In this document: positions 30,175-40,105 of the stretch, in pieces
How the letters are laid out: each line of letters begins with the position of its first letter
How positions within the stretch are numbered: position 1 is the stretch's first letter
DNA from: Phocaeicola sartorii JCM 17136 = DSM 21941
GTDB taxonomy: Bacteria; Bacteroidota; Bacteroidia; Bacteroidales; Bacteroidaceae
Length of the DNA: 64,000 nucleotides
Direction of reading: 5' to 3'
NCBI RefSeq assembly: GCF_000614185.1
Contig: NZ_BAKM01000014.1
Location: 56,240-120,239, forward strand
The notes under the pieces: model-generated
What the model was told of the DNA's origin: nothing
What the model saw: only the letters and a program-made list of their open reading frames with translations
Databases searched by the model: none
Position numbers and translations under genes: made by a program

Positions 30175-30678
30175 ATGAATAGCGTTAGTTTTAAAAAGAA
30201 TCTGCTGGGTGTGCAAGAAGAGTTACTTCGATTCGCATACAAACTTACTGCCGACCGTGAGGAGGCTAATGATCTGTTGCAAGAAACTTCATTGAAAGCA
30301 TTGGACAACGAAGACAAGTATATCCCCGACACAAACTTTAAGGGATGGATGTACACCATTATGCGTAACATTTTTATAAATAATTATCGGAAAATAGTGC
30401 GCGACCAAACATTTGTGGACCACACAGACAATCTCTACCATTTGAGCTTGCCGCAGGATTCCGGCTTTGACAGTACCGAGGGGGCTTATGACATGAAGGA
30501 AATACATCGTATAGTGGGTTTGCTTCCCAAGGAGTACCGCATTCCATTCGCCATGCATGTGTCGGGATTCAAATACCGTGAGATTGCAGAAAAACTGGGA
30601 TTACCGCTAGGTACGGTAAAAAGCCGGATCTTCTTTACCAGACAACGATTGCAGGGACAACTCCGTGATTTTGTATAA
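30175..30678 (+). CDS. ECF-type RNA polymerase sigma factor
   Basis: 167 residues. Sigma-70 region 2 is near residues 10-80 (LLRFAYKLTADREEANDLLQ, GWMYTIMRNIFINNYRK) and region 4 near 110-165 (LPKEYRIPFAMHVSGFKYRE, GLPLGTVKSRIFFTRQRL). It would direct RNA polymerase to a specialised promoter set. No anti-sigma or SusC/D partner is adjacent, so the trigger cannot be read from context. Confidence 0.93.
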   Translation: MNSVSFKKNLLGVQEELLRFAYKLTADREEANDLLQETSLKALDNEDKYIPDTNFKGWMYTIMRNIFINNYRKIVRDQTFVDHTDNLYHLSLPQDSGFDSTEGAYDMKEIHRIVGLLPKEYRIPFAMHVSGFKYREIAEKLGLPLGTVKSRIFFTRQRLQGQLRDFV

Positions 30679-30825
30679 TATCCAGGAAAAAAAACTATCA
30701 AAAAGGCAGGAAGAGAAGATTACTTTCTGCCTTTGCTGCTTTAATGGATTTACAATATGATATTAAACATGTTTTTTCAAGCTAAAAAAGCTCCTTGGAT
30801 ATTAACTTTATTTTTATTCATTTGT

Positions 30826-30833
30826 TATATTTG
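30826..30833 (+). promoter_or_regulatory. -7 box of the carboxyltransferase gene
   Basis: TATATTTG matches TAnnTTTG, 36 bp before the ATG. No clear -33 box. Confidence 0.4.
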
Positions 30834-30869
30834 CAAAAGGACAAGACACCTTTAAATCAAGTAACAATT

Positions 30870-32645
30870 ATGAAAAAAGAAATCAAATTCAGTTTGGTCT
30901 ACCGCGACATGTGGCAGTCATCAGGGAAGTACCAGCCCAGAGCTGATCAGTTAGCCAGAATTGCTCCTATAATCATTGAAATGGGGTGTTTTGCCCGGGT
31001 GGAAACTAATGGAGGCGCTTTTGAGCAAGTGAACTTGCTGTATGGCGAGAATCCGAACCAGGCGGTACGTACTTTTACCAAGCCTTTACGAGAGGCGGGT
31101 ATCCAGACGCACATGCTGGACCGCGGCTTGAATGCATTGCGGATGTATCCTGTCCCGGCCGATGTACGCCGTCTGATGTACAAGGTGAAACATGCGCAAG
31201 GTGTGGACATTACCCGTATCTTTTGCGGTTTGAATGAAGTTCGGAATATCATCCCTTCCATAAAATATGCCAAGGAAGCGGGGATGATCCCTCAAGCTAC
31301 TCTTTGCATCACTTATTCTCCTGTACATACCGTGGAATATTATTCTCATATCGCTGATCAGCTGATAGAGGCGGGGGCACCTGAAATCTGCCTGAAAGAT
31401 ATGGCAGGTATCGGTCGTCCCGAAATGCTGGGGCAGTTGGTGAAAAACATCAAAAATAAACATCCTGAAGTCATTGTACAATATCATGGACATTCTGGTC
31501 CCGGATTATCTATGGCATCCATTCTGGAGGTTTGTGAGAACGGTGCGGACATCATTGATGTGGCTATGGAGCCGTTGTCATGGGGAAAAGTGCATCCTGA
31601 CGTGATTTCTGTACAGGCCATGCTGAAAAATGCAGGCTTTCAGGTCCCGGAAATCAATATGAAGGCTTATATGAAAGCACGTAGCATGACGCAGGAGTTT
31701 ATGGATGACTTTTTGGGATATTTCATGGATCCTACCAACAAGCACATGTCTTCCTTATTGTTAGGATGCGGACTTCCCGGTGGTATGATGGGGTCTATGA
31801 TGGCCGATTTGAAAGGTGTGCATTCGGGGATCAATCTGATTCTGAAAGGGCAGGGAAAAGAGCCTATGAGTCTGGATGATCTGGTAGTGATGCTGTTTGA
31901 AGAAGTGGAATATGTATGGCCGAAATTGGGGTATCCTCCTTTGGTAACACCGTTCAGTCAATATGTGAAGAATGTGGCTTTGATGAATGTCATGCAGCTG
32001 GTGAAGGGAGAGGAGAGATGGACAATGATTGATAACCATACATGGGACATGATTTTGGGAAAAAGCGGAAAGCTGCCGGGTGCGCTGGCGCCTGAAATTA
32101 TCGAACTGGCGGAAAGTAAAGGCTACGAATTCACAGATGAAGATCCTCAGCTGAACTATCCTGATGAATTGGAAAAATACCGTAAAGAGATGGATGAAAA
32201 TGGCTGGGAATATGGTGAGGATGAGGAGGAACTGTTTGAACTGGCCATGCATGACCGGCAATACCGTGATTATAAATCGGGTGTGGCCAAGAAACGCTTT
32301 ATGGATGATTTACAACGGGCTCAAGATGCGGCCATGGCAAAAAGTGGCTTTGATGAGGAAACGATCCGGAAATACAAACGTGCTAAGGCAGATCCTATCA
32401 TTGCTCCGGATAAAGGACAGATTTTATGGGAGGTTTCTGTGGAGGGTCCTTCTATAGCACCATTTGTCGGACGGAAATACCAGCATGATGAAGTGTTCTG
32501 CTATATTTCTACTCCGTGGGGGGAATACGAAAAGATTTTTGCTAACTTTACGGGACGCATTGTAGAGGTTTGCGCCCAACAGGGAGCTATTGTTAATAAA
32601 GGTGACGTTATAGCTTATTTGGAAAGAACAGAATTTTCTGCATAA
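30870..32645 (+). CDS. Carboxyltransferase-type protein (OadA/PycB family) lacking the biotin lysine
   Basis: 591 residues beginning MKKEIKFSLVYRDMWQSSGK. The N-terminal TIM barrel resembles the carboxyltransferase of oxaloacetate decarboxylase and pyruvate carboxylase: YRDMWQSS in place of RDxHQS, ICLKDMAGIGRP with the carboxy-lysine candidate, and VQYHGHSGPG in place of HxHDTSG. A conserved carboxylase middle domain follows, then a biotinyl-like domain (residues ~525-591, VFCYISTPWGEYEKIFANFT, GRIVEVCAQQGAIVNKGDVI). That last domain has no EAMKM-type biotinylation motif. Either it uses a separate carrier or it has another substrate. Called as a family member only. Confidence 0.78.
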   Translation: MKKEIKFSLVYRDMWQSSGKYQPRADQLARIAPIIIEMGCFARVETNGGAFEQVNLLYGENPNQAVRTFTKPLREAGIQTHMLDRGLNALRMYPVPADVRRLMYKVKHAQGVDITRIFCGLNEVRNIIPSIKYAKEAGMIPQATLCITYSPVHTVEYYSHIADQLIEAGAPEICLKDMAGIGRPEMLGQLVKNIKNKHPEVIVQYHGHSGPGLSMASILEVCENGADIIDVAMEPLSWGKVHPDVISVQAMLKNAGFQVPEINMKAYMKARSMTQEFMDDFLGYFMDPTNKHMSSLLLGCGLPGGMMGSMMADLKGVHSGINLILKGQGKEPMSLDDLVVMLFEEVEYVWPKLGYPPLVTPFSQYVKNVALMNVMQLVKGEERWTMIDNHTWDMILGKSGKLPGALAPEIIELAESKGYEFTDEDPQLNYPDELEKYRKEMDENGWEYGEDEEELFELAMHDRQYRDYKSGVAKKRFMDDLQRAQDAAMAKSGFDEETIRKYKRAKADPIIAPDKGQILWEVSVEGPSIAPFVGRKYQHDEVFCYISTPWGEYEKIFANFTGRIVEVCAQQGAIVNKGDVIAYLERTEFSA

Positions 32646-32669
32646 TTTAAAGGTGAAATATAGTTTTTT

Positions 32670-32716
32670 ATCCGCCATGGCAGGTGCTGGACTTGTCATG
32701 GCGGATGTGTTTTTTG
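32670..32716 (+). terminator. Terminator after the carboxyltransferase gene
   Basis: Perfect 10-bp stem ATCCGCCATG/CATGGCGGAT with a 17-nt loop, followed by GTGTTTTTTG. Confidence 0.7.
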
Positions 32717-32735
32717 TCTTTTCATTCTTTTAAAA

Positions 32736-32766
32736 TTTGTCTTCATCCGGTAATGTGCTATCTTTG
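32736..32766 (+). promoter_or_regulatory. Promoter of the DUF1460 gene
   Basis: TTTG, 19 bp, TATCTTTG: full match to the Bacteroides pattern, 26 bp before the start codon. Confidence 0.65.
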
Positions 32767-32792
32767 CTGCCATGTAGAAGAAACATAAGAAA

Positions 32793-33644
32793 ATGTATAT
32801 GAGAAAGTTGCACCCGTGGTTGCTGGGAATGATTTTAGGGTTAATGTCCTGCATGGTCTCAGCGTCAGAAAATGACAGTATAAAAGTCGGTGACTTGCTT
32901 CAAAAGGCTTCCTTATTGCCGGCTGATAGCTGTAGGATATTGTTTTTTGCCAAAAGTCTATTAGGAGTTTCATACGTCGCGAATACATTGGACGAGACGG
33001 ACGAAGAGGCACTGGTCGTGTATTTGGATAAGGTGGATTGTACCACATTTGTTGAAACGGTACTTGCATTGAGTCTCACTGATAAGAATGGGAAAAGTGA
33101 TTTTGGAAGTTATAAACAAGCGTTACAGTGTATTCGCTATCGGAATGGAAAGCAAGCCGGTTATGTCTCGCGTTTGCATTATTTCAGTGATTGGATTAAA
33201 GATAATGAACAAAAAGGGATTGTACATGAACGTACGGGAGAGCTCGGACTTGCCGTATCACAAGTTTTGAATCTGGATTTTATGTCCACGCACCCAGACA
33301 ATTATCGCCAGTTGAAAAATAATCCTTCTATAATATCCCAGATGATTGAAATAGAGGGAAGATGGAAGAATGTTCCTGTTTCTTACCTTCCTAAAAGCTG
33401 TCTGAATGTTTCTCCTGAGGAATTGGACATAAGGAATGGGGATATCATAGCGATCACTACCAATATAAAAGGGTTGGATGTGGTGCACACAGGATTTGCT
33501 TGTTGGATGGATGGCAAATTGCATTTGCTTCATGCTTCATCAGTCATGAAGAAAGTTATTCTGGATCCGCAGAGTCTTTTTGATTACTCTAAGAATAAAA
33601 AAGCCCACACGGGTGTGCGGGTTATTTCTTTTTCTTCTTTGTAG
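32793..33644 (+). CDS. DUF1460 family N-acetylmuramoyl-L-alanine amidase-like protein
   Basis: 283 residues with a signal peptide ([20 protein letters not shown]). The catalytic Cys lies in [13 protein letters not shown] (residues ~90) and the His in [18 protein letters not shown] near the end fits the NlpC/P60-like fold of DUF1460. Members act on cell-wall muropeptides in the periplasm. Its 3' end overlaps the convergent mtgA gene by 23 bp, pairing two cell-wall genes tail to tail. A methionine two codons in is an alternative start. Confidence 0.85.
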   Translation: MYMRKLHPWLLGMILGLMSCMVSASENDSIKVGDLLQKASLLPADSCRILFFAKSLLGVSYVANTLDETDEEALVVYLDKVDCTTFVETVLALSLTDKNGKSDFGSYKQALQCIRYRNGKQAGYVSRLHYFSDWIKDNEQKGIVHERTGELGLAVSQVLNLDFMSTHPDNYRQLKNNPSIISQMIEIEGRWKNVPVSYLPKSCLNVSPEELDIRNGDIIAITTNIKGLDVVHTGFACWMDGKLHLLHASSVMKKVILDPQSLFDYSKNKKAHTGVRVISFSSL

Positions 33645-34338
33645 GAGTCGTATCCTGTCTGGGTGGAAATGCAGGGACGCATTTCATAAGATAGAGAATC
33701 TTCTTTTGCCTTTTAAGCATATAGTTGCCGGGCTTGCCCGAATTGAATTTGCGGGGATTGGGAAGACTGGCAGCAATTAGTGCACATTCTCCCGGTGTCA
33801 GTTTGCCGGCATTCTTGTGAAAATGCTTGCGGGCTACAGCCTCGGCGCCATAGATGCCATTTCCCATTTCTATGGAGTTCAGATAGACCTCCATAATCCG
33901 TTCCTTGTTCCAGAACAGTTCTATCAAGGTGGTGAAATACACTTCAAGTCCTTTTCTGGCCCAGGAGGATGCTGGCCACAGAAAAACGTTTTTGGCTGTC
34001 TGTTGGCTGATAGTACTGGCCCCTCGGGGACGTTTCCGGCTTTTGTTTTCTTCTAGGGCTTTCTCTATTTCTTTGAAATCAAATCCATTATGCTCAGCAA
34101 AGCGGTTATCCTCAGAGGCAATAACGGCCATGGGCAGATGAGGGGATATGTCTTCTTTAGATATCCAGGTGTGTTCCCATTTTAGATCTTCACCGTGAAT
34201 AATCTGTTGGAAAGTCCGGATAAACATCAATGGGGTAAAGTAAACCGGCATAAAGCGTAAAACGATGACTGAGAGAATGGAAGAACCAAAGAAAACAATC
34301 AACAGGTTACGGATGAATTTAAATATCTTCTTTTTCAT
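33622..34338 (-). CDS. mtgA: Monofunctional biosynthetic peptidoglycan transglycosylase
   Basis: 238 residues with one N-terminal membrane anchor ([20 protein letters not shown]). The GT51 domain shows [15 protein letters not shown] with the catalytic Glu, [19 protein letters not shown], and [18 protein letters not shown]. It polymerises lipid II into glycan strands and has no transpeptidase domain. The C-terminus is unusually lysine-rich (TPTKKKKK) and is encoded by the sequence shared with the opposite-strand gene. Confidence 0.94.
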   Translation of the reverse strand: MKKKIFKFIRNLLIVFFGSSILSVIVLRFMPVYFTPLMFIRTFQQIIHGEDLKWEHTWISKEDISPHLPMAVIASEDNRFAEHNGFDFKEIEKALEENKSRKRPRGASTISQQTAKNVFLWPASSWARKGLEVYFTTLIELFWNKERIMEVYLNSIEMGNGIYGAEAVARKHFHKNAGKLTPGECALIAASLPNPRKFNSGKPGNYMLKRQKKILYLMKCVPAFPPRQDTTPTKKKKK

Positions 34339-34351
34339 GCTTGTGTATTAA

Positions 34352-34391
34352 AAATCAATTTCGGGCAGAAATTCCTGTCCGAAATTGATTT
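34352..34391 (-). terminator. Terminator downstream of the OmpA-family gene
   Basis: 17-pair stem including AAATCAATTTCGG and its complement with a 6-nt loop; on the minus strand it is followed by a T-run. Confidence 0.75.
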
Positions 34392-34459
34392 ACTTTATTT
34401 TATGTATTATTCCAAGGTTGCGACCGTTGGCTCGGAGGTATTGGATAATGTCATCGGTA

Positions 34460-35191
34460 TTATTTCAATGTGCCCGCTTCCGCTTGCTGAATCATTTGTT
34501 GGCTGGCATACATATATACTTCTACACGGCGATTCTGCTGGCGTCCTTCGGCGGTATCATTATTACCTATCGGATCTGCCTGTCCCAAGCCTTCTACAGA
34601 CTTGATTTGAGAATTACTTACACCGCAACTCAACAAATAACTAGCCACGCTTTGAGCACGTTCCTGTGACAGGTTAAGGTTCTTTTGAATGCTTTGTTCC
34701 GCAGTACTGTTTCTCCAGCCCTGATTGTCTGTATATCCATAGACGGATACGTCCATATCCCGGTTCTGGTTTAATACGTTGTTTGCAAATTTACTTAAAG
34801 CCGATTTCGCTTGTGCGCTCAAGGCCGCATTTCCTGTATTGAAGAGAATGCCGGAATCGAAAGTAACTTTTACAGCCTGAAGTCCGTTGTTGTCAGTTAC
34901 CTGTTCTACTTGTGCACCTTGGATTTGAGCTGCTTCTTCTGCCGCTTTATCCATCTTTTTCCCAATTAACACGCCGGCGCCTGTACCTACTGCCGCACCC
35001 ACTGCCGCACCAATGGCCGCACCTTTACCATGTCCGGCTATTCCGCCGATGATTGCTCCTAGGGCAGCACCGCCACCGCCGCCGATCAGGCCGCCTTTAG
35101 CGGTATTATTCATGTTACCACATCCACTGAATACTAGTGTAGCACTCAGTAATAAAGCCATAATTTTAGTCTTTCTCATAATCATGTTCAT
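34460..35191 (-). CDS. OmpA-family lipoprotein with glycine zipper
   Basis: 243 residues. A lipoprotein signal ([13 protein letters not shown]) is followed by a glycine-zipper membrane region (residues ~35-75, [20 protein letters not shown]), and a C-terminal OmpA peptidoglycan-binding domain with [11 protein letters not shown] and [18 protein letters not shown], ending [14 protein letters not shown]. It probably anchors the outer membrane to peptidoglycan. Two in-frame methionines near the start make the exact start uncertain; [12 protein letters not shown] is the most typical. Confidence 0.92.
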   Translation of the reverse strand: MNMIMRKTKIMALLLSATLVFSGCGNMNNTAKGGLIGGGGGAALGAIIGGIAGHGKGAAIGAAVGAAVGTGAGVLIGKKMDKAAEEAAQIQGAQVEQVTDNNGLQAVKVTFDSGILFNTGNAALSAQAKSALSKFANNVLNQNRDMDVSVYGYTDNQGWRNSTAEQSIQKNLNLSQERAQSVASYLLSCGVSNSQIKSVEGLGQADPIGNNDTAEGRQQNRRVEVYMYASQQMIQQAEAGTLK

Positions 35192-35227
35192 TTTAATATA
35201 TTAATGACTTAATGCAAAAATTGTTCA

Positions 35228-36571
35228 TTAAACAGCCTGATAATTTAAAGTTTTCTTTTTGATAACCATAAACCAGATCAGACATATAATTCCTTTCATA
35301 GTACTTGTAATACTTATGCTCCACCAAATACCCGGTAAGCCCCATCCTCCTGATACGAACAACAATGCCATCGGGATGCGTAGATAATTACAACTGACGC
35401 TGATTACAGCGGGAGGCATGGTGCGCCCCATTCCATAAAATACGCCCTGTATAGTAATTTCCAACATCATAAACAGTTGCGAGTATCCGTCGATACGTAG
35501 GAATACACCACCAGTTTCGTATGCCGCCTTTTCAGGGACAAAGATACTAAAAATTTCGTTCCCGTAGTATATGAAGAGAAATGTGCAGAAAGATCCGAAT
35601 ATAAATGTCATCCATAAAGTGGTGCGATAGGCTTTCAGCACACGGGAGATTTGTCGTGCTGCATAGTTTTGAGCCACAAAAGCACTGAGAGCGGTAGAAA
35701 AACCTTGGGAAGTATTCCAGGTGATGGCCTCGATTTGTCCTCCGGTAGTGAGTGCCATCAGTCCTAAATGGCCCCCTTGTTCTGTGGCAGTTCTTCCGAG
35801 AAACATATTGACGAAAGCGAATAATGTATTGAGTGCTGCTACCGGCAGTCCTATTTTCAGGATGTGGCGTGTATATTGTTTCTTCAGTTTGGTAAATACC
35901 CGGAAGTCATCCCATAATATTTTCTTTTGTTTCAATTGATAGATAAACAGCATACATACAGTCGCTTCGGCCAGCCAAGTGGCAATTGCGGCTCCTGTAG
36001 TCCCCCAATTTAAACCAAAGATAAAAACAGGGTCTAATATCATGTTTATAATCAGTCCGATACCGTTAATGGAGAAAGGTATTTTGCTTCGTCCGGCGGC
36101 ATTGAATATCCCTGTAAAGGCAGCTGATAAAAAGACGAAAGGAAAGGCGGTTGCTATAATCCGTAGATATTCCACGGCTATTTCGGCTATGTGGGGTTTC
36201 AGTTCATAGATGCTGATAATGGGAGTGGCAAAGATGAATAACAATGCTCCCCAACTCAATGATATAAGTAATGATAAAGTAAGATTATGTGACGCAAGCG
36301 CTCGGGTGGCTTGTTCGTCTTGTGCCCCGATGGCTTGTCCTACGCTGACTTCCGAACCTACCTTGTTCAGCAAGGAGATAGATGTAGACATCCACGTAAG
36401 AATCCCTACCGAACCTACGGCAGCTATTGCTTCACTTCCTATTCTTCCTACCCAAGCCATGTCGGTCAGACTATATGCCATCTGTATGAATGAAGTGGCC
36501 ATAATGGGCATTGCCAAAGTAAACAATTGTTTCAGGATGGGGCCTTGAGTCAGATTCTTAGTTCCTTTCAT
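35228..36571 (-). CDS. MATE family efflux transporter
   Basis: 447 residues and twelve predicted membrane helices. Typical MATE motifs include the N-terminal LTQGPILKQLFTLAMPIMAT and MAYSLTDMAWVGRIGSEAIAA, with the paired second half starting near residue 240. It exports organic cations or drugs by coupling to H+ or Na+ entry. The substrate is unknown. It lies upstream of the OmpA-family gene on the same strand, 36 bp away, so read-through is possible. Confidence 0.94.
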   Translation of the reverse strand: MKGTKNLTQGPILKQLFTLAMPIMATSFIQMAYSLTDMAWVGRIGSEAIAAVGSVGILTWMSTSISLLNKVGSEVSVGQAIGAQDEQATRALASHNLTLSLLISLSWGALLFIFATPIISIYELKPHIAEIAVEYLRIIATAFPFVFLSAAFTGIFNAAGRSKIPFSINGIGLIINMILDPVFIFGLNWGTTGAAIATWLAEATVCMLFIYQLKQKKILWDDFRVFTKLKKQYTRHILKIGLPVAALNTLFAFVNMFLGRTATEQGGHLGLMALTTGGQIEAITWNTSQGFSTALSAFVAQNYAARQISRVLKAYRTTLWMTFIFGSFCTFLFIYYGNEIFSIFVPEKAAYETGGVFLRIDGYSQLFMMLEITIQGVFYGMGRTMPPAVISVSCNYLRIPMALLFVSGGWGLPGIWWSISITSTMKGIICLIWFMVIKKKTLNYQAV

Positions 36572-36689
36572 TCGTCATTAACAATAAATAGTCTGCAAAG
36601 GTAGAAATTTATACTGATTTCAGTGGAGTCTGCCGGTAAAAATACGTTTCTATTGTTCTTTTTAAATGTTCTGTATGTTCCATAAAAAA

Positions 36690-36739
36690 ACTTTGGAGTT
36701 CTTGAAGAAGGACCAAACCTTTTCAAAACACTCCAAAGT
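36690..36739 (-). terminator. Terminator downstream of glyA
   Basis: 10-bp stem ACTTTGGAGT/ACTCCAAAGT with a smaller internal stem, followed on the minus strand by TTTTTTT. Confidence 0.65.
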
Positions 36740-36768
36740 CTTTTATGAGTATTGATAGAAATCGTTGA

Positions 36769-38048
36769 TTAGTAAGCGAAAATAGGATATTTCTTCATAG
36801 TTTCGTTTACGCGTGCACGAACTTGTGCAATCACTTCTTCATTATCTACATTTGAAAGAACAGTTTCAATCATTTCGGCAATTTCCAACATCAAGTCTTC
36901 TTTTGCACCGCGGGTTGTGATGGCTGGAGTTCCCAAACGGATACCTGAAGTCTGGAAAGCGGAACGGCTGTCAAACGGAACCATGTTCTTGTTTACAGTG
37001 ATATCGGCGGCAACCAATGCCTTTTCTGCTACCTTGCCTGTCAGATCAGGATATTTGGTGCGTAGATCTACCAGCATGGAGTGGTTGTCTGTACCACCGG
37101 AAACAATCGTAAAACCACGGTCGATCAGAGCCTGTGCCAATACAGCTGCATTCTTTTTTACTTGTGCTTGATATTCTTTGTATTCAGGTTGTAAACATTC
37201 ACCGAATGCAACGGCTTTGGCTGCGATGACATGTTCCAACGGACCTCCTTGGATACCAGGGAATACAGCAGAATCCAAAAGCTGTGACATCATTTTGATT
37301 TCGCCTTTCGGAGTTTTCTTACCCCATGGGTTAGGGAAGTCTTTGCCCATCATGATGACACCTCCACGAGGACCACGAAGAGTTTTGTGGGTTGTTGAAG
37401 TGACGATATGAGCATATTTAACCGGGTTTTCCAACAGTCCGGCGGCAATCAGCCTGCAGGGTGGGCCATGTCGATCATCAGGATGGCACCCACCTTATCT
37501 GCGATTTCACGCATACGTTTGTAGTCCCACTCGCGAGAATATGCTGAACCTCCACCGATAATCATTTTGGGTTTTTCACGTAATGCGATTTCTTCCATCT
37601 GATCGTAATCTACACGGCCTGTTTCTTTGTTCAAGTTGTATTCACACGGAGTATAAATAATTCCGGATGTGTTAACTAACGAGCCATGTGACAAGTGACC
37701 GCCATGAGCCAGATTTAATCCCATAAATTTGTCACCCGGATTCAAAACGGCTAGGAATACGGCCGCATTGGCCTGTGCTCCGGAGTGGGGTTGTACATTA
37801 GCCCATTCTGCTCCAAATATTTGTTTCAATCTGTCGATAGCGATTTGTTCGCTCTGGTCTACCACTTCGCAACCGCCATAGTAGCGCTTGCCGGGATACC
37901 CTTCAGCATACTTGTTGGTAAGGCAAGAACCCATGGCTTGCATTACTTGGTCACTAACAAAGTTTTCGGATGCGATCAACTCGATACCTTTGAGCTGGCG
38001 TTGATGCTCTTTTTCGATAATGTCGAAAATCAAATCGTCTCTTTTCAT
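36769..38048 (-). CDS. glyA: Serine hydroxymethyltransferase; one frameshift
   Basis: 426 residues after restoring a base at 37452 (the joint becomes [19 protein letters not shown]). It has the conserved [30 protein letters not shown] in parts, [13 protein letters not shown], and the pyridoxal-phosphate Lys in [16 protein letters not shown]. It converts serine and tetrahydrofolate into glycine and methylene-tetrahydrofolate, the main one-carbon source. It is essential or nearly so, which argues that the break is a sequence error. A -7-like TAACTTTG lies 47 bp upstream. Confidence 0.95.
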
Positions 38049-38306
38049 TTCTTTATTATAATAAGTTTATGTGCGATATTCGATTCTGAGTTCACAAAGT
38101 TAAGTAATTTTAGAATATAAGGAAATTATTTAGAAGAAAATATTTGGTGAGACTATAGAAAAAAACAGGGACGGATTTCTTTTTGTTATGTTGTAAGCGC
38201 TAAAGTGAATAAAAACTTGAAAGTGGTGGCTCTTTTCTTGATAGGTTAGCGTACAAATGTAGCATTATGATATAAGTCGGATACTTCATGAAAAGGAACT
38301 CCTGCT

Positions 38307-39029
38307 TCAGAAAATAACCCCTAACGAGAAACTTAACACATTGCGATGGCGATTGATGGAGATACCTTTTCCCCGGGATCTTATTCCATCTGTATTTTCC
38401 TTATAAGTAATTGATCTGGAGATATTGGTAAGTCCGATTTCATACCGGAAATCAAAAAATATATTAGCGATATTTACTCCTAATCCGATAATGGAGCTTA
38501 TATTAATAGGGTGTAATTCTTCTTTTATATCGGAATACCCGAATCCTTCAAACTCTTCGAAGGTTTTATGTTTCCATACATATTCCAGTTTGGGACCGAT
38601 AAAAAGAGCCATGCCGTAAGGCCTGCTTTTTACAAAACTATAGCCATATAATATAGGTAGCTCCAAAGAGTGGATGGTGCTGTTCAGTTTGGCAAACTCG
38701 GGGAGGGTGTTTTCTTTGTTTTGATTTTTATTGAAAGCTATTTCACCTTTATAAACATTATACATTATTTCGGGTTGGATGAAATGTCTTTTCATGTGTA
38801 TCCGGAAAAACAGGGCGGTGAAATAGCCTACCTTATAATTGTTTTGTACATCTTCCATTCGTTCCCCGTCTAGTTCTAACCGGCTGGTGAAGTACATGGA
38901 AGAGTTGAAACCTCCTTTTATTCCCACATTTATTTTAGGCTCCTCTTTCGGGCCTTTCTTTGTTTCTTGTGCTGTAATGGGCAGGGCAAGGAGCAATAAA
39001 GCGATTAATAAAAGGAGCTTTTTCATCAT
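38307..39029 (-). CDS. Outer membrane beta-barrel protein (PorT/OMP_b-brl type)
   Basis: 240 residues with a signal peptide (KKLLLLIALLLLALPITAQ). Next is a short charged linker and about eight amphipathic strands, beginning INVGIKGGFNSSMYF and ending NVLSFSLGVIF with a C-terminal Phe as in barrel signals. It belongs to the small outer-membrane barrel families common in Bacteroidetes. Its start overlaps the stop of the flavin reductase gene by 4 bp. No specific function can be assigned. Confidence 0.82.
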   Translation of the reverse strand: MMKKLLLLIALLLLALPITAQETKKGPKEEPKINVGIKGGFNSSMYFTSRLELDGERMEDVQNNYKVGYFTALFFRIHMKRHFIQPEIMYNVYKGEIAFNKNQNKENTLPEFAKLNSTIHSLELPILYGYSFVKSRPYGMALFIGPKLEYVWKHKTFEEFEGFGYSDIKEELHPINISSIIGLGVNIANIFFDFRYEIGLTNISRSITYKENTDGIRSRGKGISINRHRNVLSFSLGVIF

Positions 39030-39625
39030 AGGAGGCCTTCAGAATTTCTTTTGGTCTGTGATCTGTTCTTTTCTACAGACCAGCCGAATTTTCCGACTTT
39101 CGGCCCCAATTCAAAATACCCGCCATGAACATAGACTAACGGATTAGCTTGGGACAATTCGAATTTTCCTGTTTCCGTATTCAGGTATTTATCATCGGCT
39201 TTTACATTTACCACATCGGCTATAAACATGTCATGAGATCCTAGTGAAATGATTTCCTTTACCCTGCACTCTATACAGAGCGGAGATTCCTCGATGATGG
39301 GCGCACTGACTATTTTCGCTTTTCCCGGAGTCAGCTTCATTTCCTCAAATTTATTGTAATCCTTGCCCGAACGCACTCCGCACCAGTCGGTGGCAAATGC
39401 CATGTCTTTGGTGGTAAGGTTTATGACGAATTCCATATTCCGTTTCAAAATGGGGTAGGAATAGCGTTCCGGGCGCACGGATATATAGCACATGGCAGGG
39501 TTGGTACAAATAGTACCTGCCCATGCCACTGTGATAATGTTATATTCTTCTTCCGTACTTCCGCAACTTACCAATAGGGCCGGAAGAGGATAAATCATAG
39601 TCCCCGGCTTCCAGTCTTGTTTCAT
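39026..39625 (-). CDS. Flavin reductase family protein
   Basis: 199 residues. The FMN-binding split-barrel fold is supported by YPLPALLVSCG, NIITVAWAGTICTNPAMCYI and ISVRPERYSYPILKRNMEFVINL (in parts). The C-terminus carries the conserved HGGYFELGPKVGKFGWSV. It probably reduces or binds FMN; the partner is unknown. It follows pyrI by 5 bp, so it is in the pyrimidine operon although it has no evident role in that pathway. Confidence 0.88.
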   Translation of the reverse strand: MKQDWKPGTMIYPLPALLVSCGSTEEEYNIITVAWAGTICTNPAMCYISVRPERYSYPILKRNMEFVINLTTKDMAFATDWCGVRSGKDYNKFEEMKLTPGKAKIVSAPIIEESPLCIECRVKEIISLGSHDMFIADVVNVKADDKYLNTETGKFELSQANPLVYVHGGYFELGPKVGKFGWSVEKNRSQTKRNSEGLL

Positions 39626-39630
39626 AATGA

Positions 39631-40092
39631 TTATAGCAATTTGATACCTTCTTTACTTTGTTCTTTTTCACAGTAATGACATTTCAAGATTCCATGTTCT
39701 TTGTCAATTACATGAAACAGGGTGGTCATTGGCTCATTGTTGGTGATACATTTGGGATTGGCGCATTTTACAATGCCTCGTAATTCTTGAGGCATCAGGA
39801 CTTGCTTCTTTTCCACCACTTCATAATCATGGATAATGTTCAGTTTCACATTCGGGGCTACTACGGAAAGTCGGCTTATTTCCTCATCGGTAAAGAAGCG
39901 GTCGGCCACTTTAATAATTCCTTTTTTGCCAAGTTTCTTGCTCTCAAAGTTGTTTCCGATGGTTATGTTAGAGTCTGAATCCTGTAATCCCAACAGGGCG
40001 ACTACAGTAAATAATTTATCGGAAGGTATATGGTCTATGACAGTGCCGTTTTTCAATGCAGCTACCTGCAATGCTTGTTTGTTATCGCTCAT
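39631..40092 (-). CDS. pyrI: Aspartate carbamoyltransferase regulatory subunit
   Basis: 153 residues starting [20 protein letters not shown]. Upstream in-frame methionines would overlap pyrB, so I prefer this start, 13 bp after pyrB. The N-terminal nucleotide-binding domain is followed by a zinc domain with four cysteines (CANPKC and CHYCEKEQ). It binds ATP or CTP and tunes the catalytic subunit allosterically. Confidence 0.94.
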   Translation of the reverse strand: MSDNKQALQVAALKNGTVIDHIPSDKLFTVVALLGLQDSDSNITIGNNFESKKLGKKGIIKVADRFFTDEEISRLSVVAPNVKLNIIHDYEVVEKKQVLMPQELRGIVKCANPKCITNNEPMTTLFHVIDKEHGILKCHYCEKEQSKEGIKLL

Positions 40093-40105
40093 CTTCATTC
40101 TTTTT

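Noticed and set aside
30702..30734. Hairpin AAAGGCAG/CTGCCTTT after the sigma gene as a terminator
   Set aside because: The stem is only 8 bp and no T-run follows; it may be a weak structure only.
36769..38048. glyA as a pseudogene
   Set aside because: A single lost base in a short run restores a full-length essential enzyme, and the same error type recurs across the window.
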